This document shows, in pieces, positions 33,184-37,706 of a stretch of DNA of 37,706 bases (the first letter of the stretch is position 1; each line of letters starts with the position of its first letter). Source of the stretch: a virus; the IMG/VR virus record IMGVR_UViG_3300044949_000851, positions 1 to 37,706 of that record; one strand, given 5' to 3'. The position numbers were made by a program, and so were the translations under genes. The notes below the pieces were generated by a model. That model saw nothing but the letters and a program-made list of their open reading frames with translations, searched no databases and had not been told where the DNA came from.

Positions 33184-33251
33184 AAATCACCCGATAACAA
33201 AAAAATGCACCGGAGTTGCCGTCCGGCTCGGCTACCACAAACTCTATGAAT
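33184..33251 (-). promoter_or_regulatory. Leader with hairpins and T-run between element 3 and next gene
   Basis: On the - strand this leader contains GCC-GAGCCGGAC-GGC, shaped like a class II tRNA D-arm, which overlaps an alternative hairpin CCGGA-CGGCAAC-TCCGG. The latter is followed by TGCA and seven T, so it could act as an attenuator or terminator before the gene at 32836-33183. It may also be a decayed sixth tRNA-like fragment. Both readings are inferred. Confidence 0.3.
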
Positions 33252-33309
33252 CAGGTCGGGCGGGATTCGAACCCGCCTCAGCTCTGTATAACGACTGTTC
33301 CACGGACCT
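33252..33309 (-). ncRNA. tRNA-like element 3 (58 bases, D-arm missing)
   Basis: The acceptor AGGTCCG pairs with CCGACCT in six of seven positions. The T-arm GCGGG-TTCGAAT-CCCGC is perfect. Only about 26 bases lie between, too few for both D- and anticodon arms, so this is a minihelix-like tRNA mimic. The element overlaps the TAG stop of the upstream gene by two bases. Its 3' part is identical over 27 bases with element 4 (33250-33276 and 35039-35065). It can hardly serve in decoding. Confidence 0.5.
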
Positions 33310-33544
33310 AACTTGTGGTCTTAGCTTCGTGTAGTTGTTCAATGATTTCCTTGACTTCATCCGCAAGACGCTTGTGAATGCCAAGACCGCTACCGTTGTA
33401 TGTGAACACATGCGATGCGTACCTTTTCCGTAACCATCCTTCAAACTCATCGATTGCGTTTTTGCCCTCGATCAAGCCGCACAACCGGTCGATGCGTTTC
33501 CTGTCGTCGTCTGCTAGTGCAATTTCAATTTGTGTACTTGCCAT
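33308..33544 (-). CDS. Small hypothetical protein
   Basis: This 78-residue helical, charged protein (MASTQIEIALADDDRKRIDRLCGLIEG ... KRLADEVKEIIEQLHEAKTTS) has no recognised domain. AGAGAGG lies upstream of the ATG. Its TAG stop is shared with the first bases of tRNA-like element 3, so the mRNA end and element start coincide. Confidence 0.6.
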   Translation of the reverse strand: MASTQIEIALADDDRKRIDRLCGLIEGKNAIDEFEGWLRKRYASHVFTYNGSGLGIHKRLADEVKEIIEQLHEAKTTS

Positions 33545-33991
33545 TTACTGCCTCTCTTCTGGTGCGCCGCAATGAATGCAGCATTCGTCGCCTTTCGAAT
33601 CGAAACCCAATATCCGGCGAATCGCCACGATAGCTTCCGCCTCATCACCAACCACAACTGTAGCGTAAAACTCTAGCCACGGACTGATCGAGTCGCCCGG
33701 ATGGATCACCAGCACGCGGCCACCGGCCATCACCTTTTCCGCTATCTCCATCGCCGTTCCCCATGACGGCTTCCAGCAATTCGCTAGAAGTAGATCGCAG
33801 TCAAACACCCGATCTAAATCACCCTCGACGATTTCCTGCTCGTTTCCTCGCTCGGCGCCCCGGTAGTCGCGGTCCATCGGATCGTCAAACGCAACCTCAC
33901 CGGCCAACGCCGCTTTGATCCGCTCGCGCCAGCCCTTCGCCTCCTCATCCGTACAACGGTTGATCGGTCCCGCTAGATAGACGCGTTTCAT
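33545..33991 (-). CDS. Nucleoside 2-deoxyribosyltransferase-like protein with C-terminal zinc knuckle
   Basis: This 148-residue protein has an N-terminus (MKRVYLAGPIN) and a mid-region DLDRVFDCDLLLANCWKPSWGTAMEIAEK that are characteristic of NDT-type enzymes, including the catalytic Glu in GTAMEIA. These swap the base on deoxynucleosides and appear in phages that salvage or modify nucleotides. A short CCIHCGAPEE motif after residue 135 looks like an added metal-binding tail. GGGGAGC lies upstream of the ATG. Function as an active enzyme is likely but unproven. Confidence 0.8.
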   Translation of the reverse strand: MKRVYLAGPINRCTDEEAKGWRERIKAALAGEVAFDDPMDRDYRGAERGNEQEIVEGDLDRVFDCDLLLANCWKPSWGTAMEIAEKVMAGGRVLVIHPGDSISPWLEFYATVVVGDEAEAIVAIRRILGFDSKGDECCIHCGAPEERQ

Positions 33992-34053
33992 GATAGCTCC
34001 CCTAGTTGCTCGATAGTCGGCGCGCCGTTGCCGATACCGTCGTCACTCGCCAC
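33988..34053 (-). CDS. Possible tiny coupled ORF
   Basis: GTG 34053 opens a 21-codon frame (MASDDGIGNGAPTIEQLGELS) whose TGA overlaps the ATG of the NDT-like gene as ATGA, the junction used all along this operon. GGAGG is nearly adjacent to the GTG, an awkward spacing. The ORF may be only a leader that couples translation. Low confidence. Confidence 0.25.
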   Translation of the reverse strand: MASDDGIGNGAPTIEQLGELS

Positions 34054-34330
34054 CCTCCACGGCTGGCGGCTTGGGAAGTGGCATCCAGTGGGTAGGCTCT
34101 ACTGGCGACCCATCCGACGAAACCCAACAACCGCCAAACCACGCCAAAGAAAACCGTGGACCATCCGACAACACCAAGCACCACTCAGACCCCGCCGGAT
34201 GCTCTTTACTGGCGACTCTCCATCGCATCTCCGCCACTTCCTTCCTCAGCCGCTCGATTTCCTCCGCCTGTTCCCTGATCGTCACATCTGCCACGACCAA
34301 CTCGGCCAGTAGATCAGACTTGTCGCTCAT
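34043..34330 (-). CDS. DUF551-like protein with coiled coil
   Basis: This 95-residue protein has residues ~1-45 as a coiled coil (LLAELVVADVTIREQAEEIERLRKEVAEM). The second half matches the DUF551 ending, WCLVLSDGP...FGGCWVSSDG...VEPTHWMPLPKPPAVE. The start ATG 34330 overlaps the previous TGA (TGATG). DUF551 domains are common in small phage proteins of unknown function. The end PPAVE resembles PPTVE in the paralogous membrane proteins. Confidence 0.65.
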   Translation of the reverse strand: MSDKSDLLAELVVADVTIREQAEEIERLRKEVAEMRWRVASKEHPAGSEWCLVLSDGPRFSLAWFGGCWVSSDGSPVEPTHWMPLPKPPAVEGGE

Positions 34331-34557
34331 CACTCACCCACCTTCCGCACTAATCCCGCGAACGCCCAATCGGTCCAAGGATAATAAGGCACCGCCTCCA
34401 CCCTGTACGTACCACGCACGCCAGTCATCCGCAAAGCCGACTTGCCAAGCTCCCTCGCTCGCTGCTCGGTGTCCGCTCGGACAAACGAATCGCCAAGGTT
34501 GATGTTTCGATTCTTGCCGGTGTACGCTCGCACCCGCCACATCTGCCAGCCACCCAT
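34330..34557 (-). CDS. Small hypothetical protein
   Basis: This is a 75-residue basic protein from ATG 34557 with GGGTGAG upstream; TGATG joins it to the tiny membrane gene before it. The sequence has WRVRAYTGKNRNINLGDSFVRADTEQRARELGKSAL and is beta/alpha, with no membrane helix. The family is not recognised. Confidence 0.6.
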   Translation of the reverse strand: MGGWQMWRVRAYTGKNRNINLGDSFVRADTEQRARELGKSALRMTGVRGTYRVEAVPYYPWTDWAFAGLVRKVGE

Positions 34558-34646
34558 CACTCACCCCCCGCAAACTGAACCGCCAAGATCAAAACGAAAA
34601 CCGCCACGATGCCGACTAGATCGGCTAGGTTCAAATCACTCGCCAT
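34557..34646 (-). CDS. Tiny 29-residue single-pass membrane protein
   Basis: ATG 34646 has GAGGTGAC just upstream. The 29 residues contain one long hydrophobic segment (LVGIVAVFVLILAVQFA). Its stop TGA overlaps the next ATG by one base, the same coupling as the neighbours. Tiny membrane proteins in phage early operons often modulate host membrane enzymes or lysis. Coding status is supported by ribosome site, coupling and amino-acid pattern. Confidence 0.55.
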   Translation of the reverse strand: MASDLNLADLVGIVAVFVLILAVQFAGGE

Positions 34647-34654
34647 CTGTCACC

Positions 34655-34978
34655 TCAACTTGGCTGGGGCTTGTGGTCAATTGCTGCCATGATCGCCTGG
34701 CCGATGGTGTCGCCGTGATGAGTGGATCCATCTTTATCGATCCTTGCTATCCAAAAAAATATCCCACGGTACAGATCCCAACCGTTCTTGCCGTACCGCT
34801 CATCCAGCGTAGCGGCCATCTCGTCGACGTCACTCGCCATCGCTTCCTCTTCGCTTTCTGGCATTGGATCAGCTCCGTAAATATCATCTAGCCTGATGTT
34901 CAGCCTAGCCGCCGCTCCACGGCTTTTGACTCGCAAAGAATTGATTCGCTGCAACTTAGCCCACCTACCGAAGGTCAT
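34655..34978 (-). CDS. Hypothetical acidic protein downstream of tRNA-like element 4
   Basis: This 107-residue protein has a basic N-terminus (MTFGRWAKLQRINSLRVKSRGAAARLNIRLDDI), an acidic middle (ADPMPESEEEAMASDVDEMAATLDERYG) and a hydrophobic turn (LYRGIFFWIARID). GGAGGTGACAG precedes the ATG. A 10-codon ORF (MSVEVTDDLR) at about 35001 overlaps the start in another frame and may be a leader peptide. No family is recognised. Confidence 0.6.
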   Translation of the reverse strand: MTFGRWAKLQRINSLRVKSRGAAARLNIRLDDIYGADPMPESEEEAMASDVDEMAATLDERYGKNGWDLYRGIFFWIARIDKDGSTHHGDTIGQAIMAAIDHKPQPS

Positions 34979-35040
34979 CTGTCACCTCCACGCTCATCGC
35001 TAGCTCCTTTCAACCCTTCAAAAAAACCGTTCAGTTCCAT

Positions 35041-35115
35041 CAGGTCGGGCGGGATTCGAACCCGCGTTTCACAGCGTCACGCCATAGTTGTCCTGGACCA
35101 CTAGACGACCGACCC
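35041..35115 (-). ncRNA. tRNA-like element 4 (tRNA-Glu-like D-arm, defective anticodon arm)
   Basis: The acceptor GGGTCGG/CCGACCT pairs over seven positions (first pair G-T), with U8, C9 and a D-arm (GTCT..AGGAC) nearly identical to bacterial tRNA-Glu. The T-arm GCGGG-TTCGAAT-CCCGC is perfect. The anticodon region folds best as ATGGC-GTGAC-GCTGT (5-base loop), and no reading gives U33 with a matched stem. No CCA end is encoded. It starts eight bases after the stop of the upstream gene. Its 3' 27 bases are identical to those of element 3. Confidence 0.55.
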
Positions 35116-35122
35116 GCCAACA

Positions 35123-35377
35123 TCAAGAAAACCCGCAGTAAACGCCAACCGTGAAGAACCGGCTAGCTACATCCATCCCCAGCCTTTCCTCAGTCAGGCT
35201 CCTTGCCGCATGGTAGGCATCCTGGCACGCCAGACCAGCCTTGCAAATCGCCTTGTACTGCTTGCTGCGGATAGGGAAAACCTTCATTGCGTTTTCCCAT
35301 GCCTCAATAGCAGATTGAAGCTGCTTTCCTAGCATCTCTCCAAACTGCTTTGCAGTGGCTTCATCGAAATCATTCAT
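35123..35377 (-). CDS. Small helical protein
   Basis: This 84-residue protein is nearly all alpha-helical with MNDFDEATAKQFGEMLGKQLQSAIEAWENAMKVF and QYKAICKAGLACQDAYHAARSLTEERLGM. It has no membrane segment. AAAGGACAACTTGGG lies upstream of the ATG. It is encoded between the paralogous membrane gene and tRNA-like element 4. Unknown function. Confidence 0.6.
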   Translation of the reverse strand: MNDFDEATAKQFGEMLGKQLQSAIEAWENAMKVFPIRSKQYKAICKAGLACQDAYHAARSLTEERLGMDVASRFFTVGVYCGFS

Positions 35378-35411
35378 CCCAAGTTGTCCTTTCTAAAATC
35401 CGAGGTTACGC

Positions 35412-35609
35412 CTACTCCACAGTCGGCGGCTTAACGTCGCCAGGAGGAGGGCCAAACGTACCCGATGGATTCACCCACCAGGGACCACGCTCAGCCGCCT
35501 TGCCTGTCTTTCCGATGTCCCAGCCTGTCGCCCACTCCGCCGTCCGTTCGAACACGTTGAAATTAAACTCCAAGCAGAACACCAACAGGCACGCTTCAAT
35601 GATTCCCAT
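35412..35609 (-). CDS. Small membrane protein, paralogue of the 32.5 kb gene
   Basis: This is a 65-residue protein from ATG 35609. GGAGATTGATT before it is identical to the sequence before the paralogue at 32671. MGIIEACLLVFCLEFNFNVF is a membrane helix; ERTAEWATGWD...GPWW and the ending VKPPTVE repeat the other copy. tRNA-like element 5 and a TTGGTTTTGG box lie upstream. The duplication therefore covers element, leader and gene. Function is unknown. Confidence 0.65.
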   Translation of the reverse strand: MGIIEACLLVFCLEFNFNVFERTAEWATGWDIGKTGKAAERGPWWVNPSGTFGPPPGDVKPPTVE

Positions 35610-35646
35610 AATCAATCTCCAAAGTAAAACCACGTTACCAAAACCA

Positions 35647-35713
35647 AGCACCCGGCAGGCGTCGAATCCTGCGTCTCTGGATCGCTCCAGCGTGTTCGCT
35701 ACACCACGGGCAC
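35647..35713 (-). ncRNA. tRNA-like element 5 (tetraloop anticodon arm)
   Basis: The acceptor GTGCCCG/CGGGTGC makes seven pairs including two G-T wobbles. The D-arm GTGT-AGCGA-ACAC is short. The anticodon stem is CTGGA-GCGA-TCCAG, closed by a four-base GCGA loop, so no anticodon exists. The T-stem GCAGG/CCTGC holds an 8-base loop with TTCGA. It is followed by TTGGTTTTGG and the ribosome site of the 35.4 kb gene. The D-arm half resembles element 1. Confidence 0.5.
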
Positions 35714-35818
35714 CGTCCGAAAGGAGTCTCGAAGGCTGGCTATGCTTTTTGTCCGCCTAATCCAGCGAAGCGGAGCCCTACCGAAGCGTCAAGTAACAAC
35801 CGCCTCGGCAACAGGTAG

Positions 35819-36154
35819 TCAATTAGCAGATGGCACCTTATGCCACTGCTGAACCCAGTCAATCGCGCCGTAAACGATGTCGTTTACCTGCTGCGACTCA
35901 GCCACCGTCAGATCAGCCGCAGGCCTCAGGATCCCGCCACAGATGCGACCTGGCAGCCCGTTCCAGTTGTGACAGCTTGTCACAGCCATCACAGGCTGGT
36001 AGCCAGCGTCGTACAGGTGATCGTAAATGCGATCCATCAGATCGCCAACCGCCTGGTGTTTCTCGTCAGGCTTGACGCCAGACCAGTCAATCGCGCTGAA
36101 CACCAGAAACCATTCGTCACTGCCACAAATTCGGATGATTTTTTTGTCGCTCAT
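35819..36154 (-). CDS. Hypothetical protein
   Basis: This is a 111-residue protein with start ATG 36154, preceded by GGAGGTAGGGC. It is alpha/beta, with RICGSDEWFLVFSAIDWSGVKPDEKHQAVGDLMDRIYDHLYDAGYQPV and a conserved-looking TSCHNWNGLPGRICGG. No family is recognised. Between its stop and tRNA-like element 5 lie 105 bases in which I see no gene. Confidence 0.6.
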   Translation of the reverse strand: MSDKKIIRICGSDEWFLVFSAIDWSGVKPDEKHQAVGDLMDRIYDHLYDAGYQPVMAVTSCHNWNGLPGRICGGILRPAADLTVAESQQVNDIVYGAIDWVQQWHKVPSAN

Positions 36155-36176
36155 TGCCCTACCTCCAAAGTAAGTT

Positions 36177-36455
36177 TCAACCGTCAATCGGTTCGCCGTT
36201 TTGAATCATCTTCTTCAGGCTGCTTAGCCTGGCCGTAGTGTCTCGGGTGGTGGTGATGGGTACCAGGTGAGTCCTGATGCCCTCCGAATCATCAACCCAA
36301 ACAACATACAGGTGTGGCTTACGTCCCTGCGACTGCAGCTTGCAGGCTAGCTCAGCAGCCTCCTTGGCAGCTGCTCCGCTGTATGCCATCGCAAGGTGCC
36401 GCTCTAAGCCGATTTGAAACCGGACGTCGATCTTTTTCGTTGTGCTGGTCATCAT
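36177..36455 (-). CDS. Hypothetical protein
   Basis: This 92-residue protein (MMTSTTKKIDVRFQIGLERHLAMAYSGAAAKEAAELACKLQSQGRKPHLYVVWVDDSEG) has mixed helix and strand and a basic N-terminus. GAGGAG lies upstream of ATG 36455; ATG 36452 is equally possible. No known family. Confidence 0.6.
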   Translation of the reverse strand: MMTSTTKKIDVRFQIGLERHLAMAYSGAAAKEAAELACKLQSQGRKPHLYVVWVDDSEGIRTHLVPITTTRDTTARLSSLKKMIQNGEPIDG

Positions 36456-36477
36456 CCCGACTCCTCGTTAGTGTAAA

Positions 36478-36735
36478 TCAACCTGCCATCTCGACCAACT
36501 TCGACCACTCAAACCCGCAAGCCTGCAACACCTGCTGGCTCACAGCTTCGCAATCCTGCCGATCAATCATCGTCTGGCAGCCACTGTTCTGAATGTCCAT
36601 GCCGAGCGGGTTGTCAGTCGCTTCGACCGCGAACAGCTTCACGCCACGGTTCAGGCGAGGGCTGTTGATGTAGATGCGAACCTGGCCAGTGGTGGGATGT
36701 GTCCAAGTGCCCAACTTGACGTTGCCTGCGATCAT
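36478..36735 (-). CDS. Hypothetical protein, first well-supported gene of the leftward operon
   Basis: This is an 85-residue protein with GGAG eight bases before ATG 36735. It begins MIAGNVKLGTWTHPTTGQVRIYINSPRL and has a helical end QDCEAVSQQVLQACGFEWSKLVEMAG. No domain is recognised. Leftward transcription probably begins in the intergenic region to its right. Confidence 0.6.
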   Translation of the reverse strand: MIAGNVKLGTWTHPTTGQVRIYINSPRLNRGVKLFAVEATDNPLGMDIQNSGCQTMIDRQDCEAVSQQVLQACGFEWSKLVEMAG

Positions 36736-36815
36736 TTCCGAGACTCCAAAAAAAGTTTGCTGCTGTCAGTCGCACCGTTGCGACCACATGAGCAGTATCG
36801 GCAAAACTTCCCGCC

Positions 36816-36922
36816 GTGTCCAGCCCAGTTGGAAGATTTTGGAAAAAATTTTTGGCGATATGGGAAATCGCAAGGGAACCAAAGGAAACCAACGTTTGCC
36901 AAAGTGCAGTACTGGTTGGACA
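36816..36922. repeat. Long inverted repeat enclosing a hairpin
   Basis: The arms GTGTCCAGCCCAGT and ACTGGTTGGACAC are complementary apart from one gap and one mismatch, with ~80 bases between. The interior has GCGAT-ATGGGAA-ATCGC (36855-36871) and phased TTGG/CCAA motifs. As RNA this would fold into one branched structure. It could be an ncRNA, an origin, or a regulator site; none is established. Confidence 0.4.
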
Positions 36923-36976
36923 CTTGGTATTTGAGCAGGATTGCCACTTGTGGGGGTGGTCAATGTTGCGAAACGA

Positions 36977-37060
36977 TCATGCGAAAACCGGATCGCACAT
37001 TCGCAAGAACCACTCGAAACAGGCCCGAGTTATTGCGCAGCCGACTATTGCTTCATACAT
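36977..37060 (-). CDS. Possible 27-residue leader ORF
   Basis: ATG 37060 has AGAGGAG five bases upstream, the strongest ribosome site in the region. The 27 codons read MYEAIVGCAITRACFEWFLRMCDPVFA, with four... three cysteines and a hydrophobic character. It lies just left of the AT-rich block that may hold the leftward promoter, so it would be the first ORF of that transcript. Too short to assign; it may be a leader peptide. Confidence 0.35.
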   Translation of the reverse strand: MYEAIVGCAITRACFEWFLRMCDPVFA

Positions 37061-37135
37061 ATTAACTCCTCTCATAAAACCCAATAAAAATAAGGATAAT
37101 AATATATATTATGTAATTAATATGAATGTTCCATA
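37055..37135. other. AT-rich block
   Basis: This is the most AT-rich stretch of the window, with several overlapping TATA-like words (AATATATATTATG). Such blocks are typical of melting regions at phage origins and of early promoters. On the - strand it could supply a -10 for the leftward operon. Confidence 0.45.
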
Positions 37136-37241
37136 GGAGTGTCTTTCCTTCCGGTTTTGGGGTCTTTTGGGGTGTCTTTCTCTTTTTAGTGCGCAAAATT
37201 CGCTATAATTGCCCGCACCACCAGCAAGGAGGGGGATCGAG

Positions 37242-37622
37242 ATGGGCAAGGAATACCGGCTACCGTGGCCGCCGAGCGTGAATCACTACTGGCATCAACG
37301 AGGCAGCCGAAGATTCCTATCGGCCAGGGCCAGGGACTACAAACAGGCAGTCGCCGCTGTGGTCACCGAAGCGGGCAGGGAGGCCATAGGGCCCAAGGAT
37401 CGCGTCTCTGTGTCGATCGTGCTGAGACCACCGGATCGCAGACGCAGGGACATTGACAACACGGCCAAAGCGATCCTGGACGCCCTGGCTGGGGCGGGGG
37501 TGTACGACGATGATTGCCAGATCGATCGGCTGTTGATCGAGCGTGATCGCATGACCGAGGATGGGATCGCCATCGTTAACGTGTGGAAGATTAGCCAAAC
37601 TGATGCAGGCGTCTCAAAATGA
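37242..37622 (+). CDS. rusA: RusA-family Holliday junction resolvase
   Basis: This is a 126-residue protein from ATG 37242 with AGGAGGGGG upstream. The N-terminus PWPPSVNHYW and the core RRRDIDNTAKAILDALAGAGVYDDDCQID are diagnostic. Asp70, Asp72, Lys76 and Asp90/91 fall at the positions of the E. coli RusA active site. The dimer cuts four-way junctions left by replication and recombination. It is the only rightward gene at this end, so it may be expressed separately from the - strand recombination operon. Its TGA lies within the first operator-like palindrome. Confidence 0.9.
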   Translation: MGKEYRLPWPPSVNHYWHQRGSRRFLSARARDYKQAVAAVVTEAGREAIGPKDRVSVSIVLRPPDRRRRDIDNTAKAILDALAGAGVYDDDCQIDRLLIERDRMTEDGIAIVNVWKISQTDAGVSK

Positions 37623-37674
37623 GAAAAATTCGTCTCAAAATGAGAATTTTGGTGTCTCAGTCTAAGATCGAGAC
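37612..37674. promoter_or_regulatory. Tandem operator-like palindromes
   Basis: TCTCAAAATGAGA occurs at 37612-37624 and 37633-37645, a perfect five-base inverted repeat around AAA. A third, looser site GTCTC...GAGAC spans 37654-37674. Half-sites start 21-22 bases apart, two helical turns, as in phage repressor operators. The regulator is not identified here and the controlled gene is probably beyond the window end. Confidence 0.55.
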
Positions 37675-37706
37675 TTTCGGGTCCTTCCCTGCAACTTGCG
37701 TGCCAT

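Larger units (their letters stand above)
36736..37241. promoter_or_regulatory. Intergenic control region, possible origin and divergent promoters
   Basis: About 500 bases separate the leftward operon from rightward rusA. It holds a hairpin GTCGCA-CCGT-TGCGAC (36769-36784), a long imperfect inverted repeat with arms at 36816-36829 (GTGTCCAGCCCAGT) and 36910-36922 (ACTGGTTGGACAC) enclosing a GCGAT/ATCGC hairpin, and a run of AT-rich sequence at ~37055-37135. A TATAAT at 37204-37209 could serve rusA; its -35 is weak. Near-repeats GGAGTGTCTTTC (37136) and GGGGTGTCTTTC (37169) look like regulatory boxes. A tiny - strand ORF is inside. Confidence 0.5.

Noticed and set aside
33184-33251. A sixth tRNA-like element
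   Set aside because: Only a D-arm-like piece is present, with no T-arm or acceptor partner, so I list it only as a leader structure.
32711-35713. Ordinary decoding tRNA genes
   Set aside because: T-arms and most acceptors fit, but I could not fold a 7-base anticodon loop with U33 in any of the five. A covariance search could overturn this.
36769-36784. Intrinsic terminator on the - strand from the GTCGCA/TGCGAC hairpin
   Set aside because: The following T-run is about 14 bases away from the stem and directly precedes a ribosome site, so termination is unlikely.
1-37706. CRISPR array, insertion sequence or attachment site
   Set aside because: No regularly spaced repeats with unique spacers, no transposase or integrase motifs, and no flanking direct repeats of att type were seen.
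1-37706. Terminal overlap showing a closed circular genome
   Set aside because: The two ends share only GCCAT, which is too short to support circularity.

Overview
The window reads as a nearly complete genome of a tailed bacteriophage with a long non-contractile tail (siphovirus-like). About 23 kb of structural genes lie on the + strand. About 14 kb of replication, recombination and small accessory genes lie on the - strand. A Holliday-junction resolvase lies on the + strand at the right edge. I see no integrase, no host flanks, no DNA polymerase and no recognisable small terminase. A host in or near the Planctomycetota is possible: there is a Sec-exported protein with a proline-rich linker beside a papain-like peptidase, a LamG adhesin and cysteine-rich structural proteins. 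That is an inference from style, not proof.

+ strand, 100-5848: a small membrane-active protein, a secreted protein, a papain-like cysteine peptidase, a membrane-anchored coiled-coil protein (together a probable lysis or host-entry group), then tail-fibre or adhesin genes (LamG; NDKTGY repeats plus an Ig-like domain). 5832-13211: large terminase, gpW-like connector, lambda-type portal, fused prohead protease and scaffold with an internal start, major capsid protein, neck proteins and tail tube. 13242-19490: tail chaperone with a -1 frameshift, tail-completion-like protein, tape measure, tail-tip proteins and a 502-residue protein with 33 cysteines. 19487-22841: a metal-binding protein, an Rmf-like protein, a metallophosphoesterase, a beta-class DNA methyltransferase and a dNTP-pyrophosphohydrolase-like (DUF5664-type) protein. 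Genes are packed with ATGA or TAATG overlaps throughout.

- strand, read from 37.06 kb to 22.71 kb: a string of small genes (several membrane proteins, a nucleoside deoxyribosyltransferase-like protein, a DUF551-like protein), then a staphylococcal-nuclease-like protein, a RecE-like nuclease, a Sak4-like ATPase, a DUF669 ssDNA-binding-like protein, a sigma-region-4-like regulator, an SF2 helicase and a primase-helicase. This set can carry out initiation and annealing-type recombination, with RusA resolving branches, while host polymerase is presumably borrowed.

The most unusual feature is a set of five tRNA-like elements on the - strand (about 32.37-32.45, 32.71-32.83, 33.25-33.31, 35.04-35.12 and 35.65-35.71 kb). 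Each sits between the stop codon of one small gene and the Shine-Dalgarno sequence of the next. Four have a recognisable acceptor stem paired to a T-arm with a TTCRA loop; the 32.4 kb element is a weaker match. In my hand folding none has a normal 7-base anticodon loop with U33. Three are followed by a shared TTGG(G)TTTTGG box. They look like tRNA mimics punctuating an operon rather than decoding tRNAs.

The 36.74-37.24 kb intergenic region holds inverted repeats, an AT-rich stretch and divergent promoter candidates, and may be the control region or origin. Palindromic operator-like repeats (TCTCAAAATGAGA) lie at the right end.
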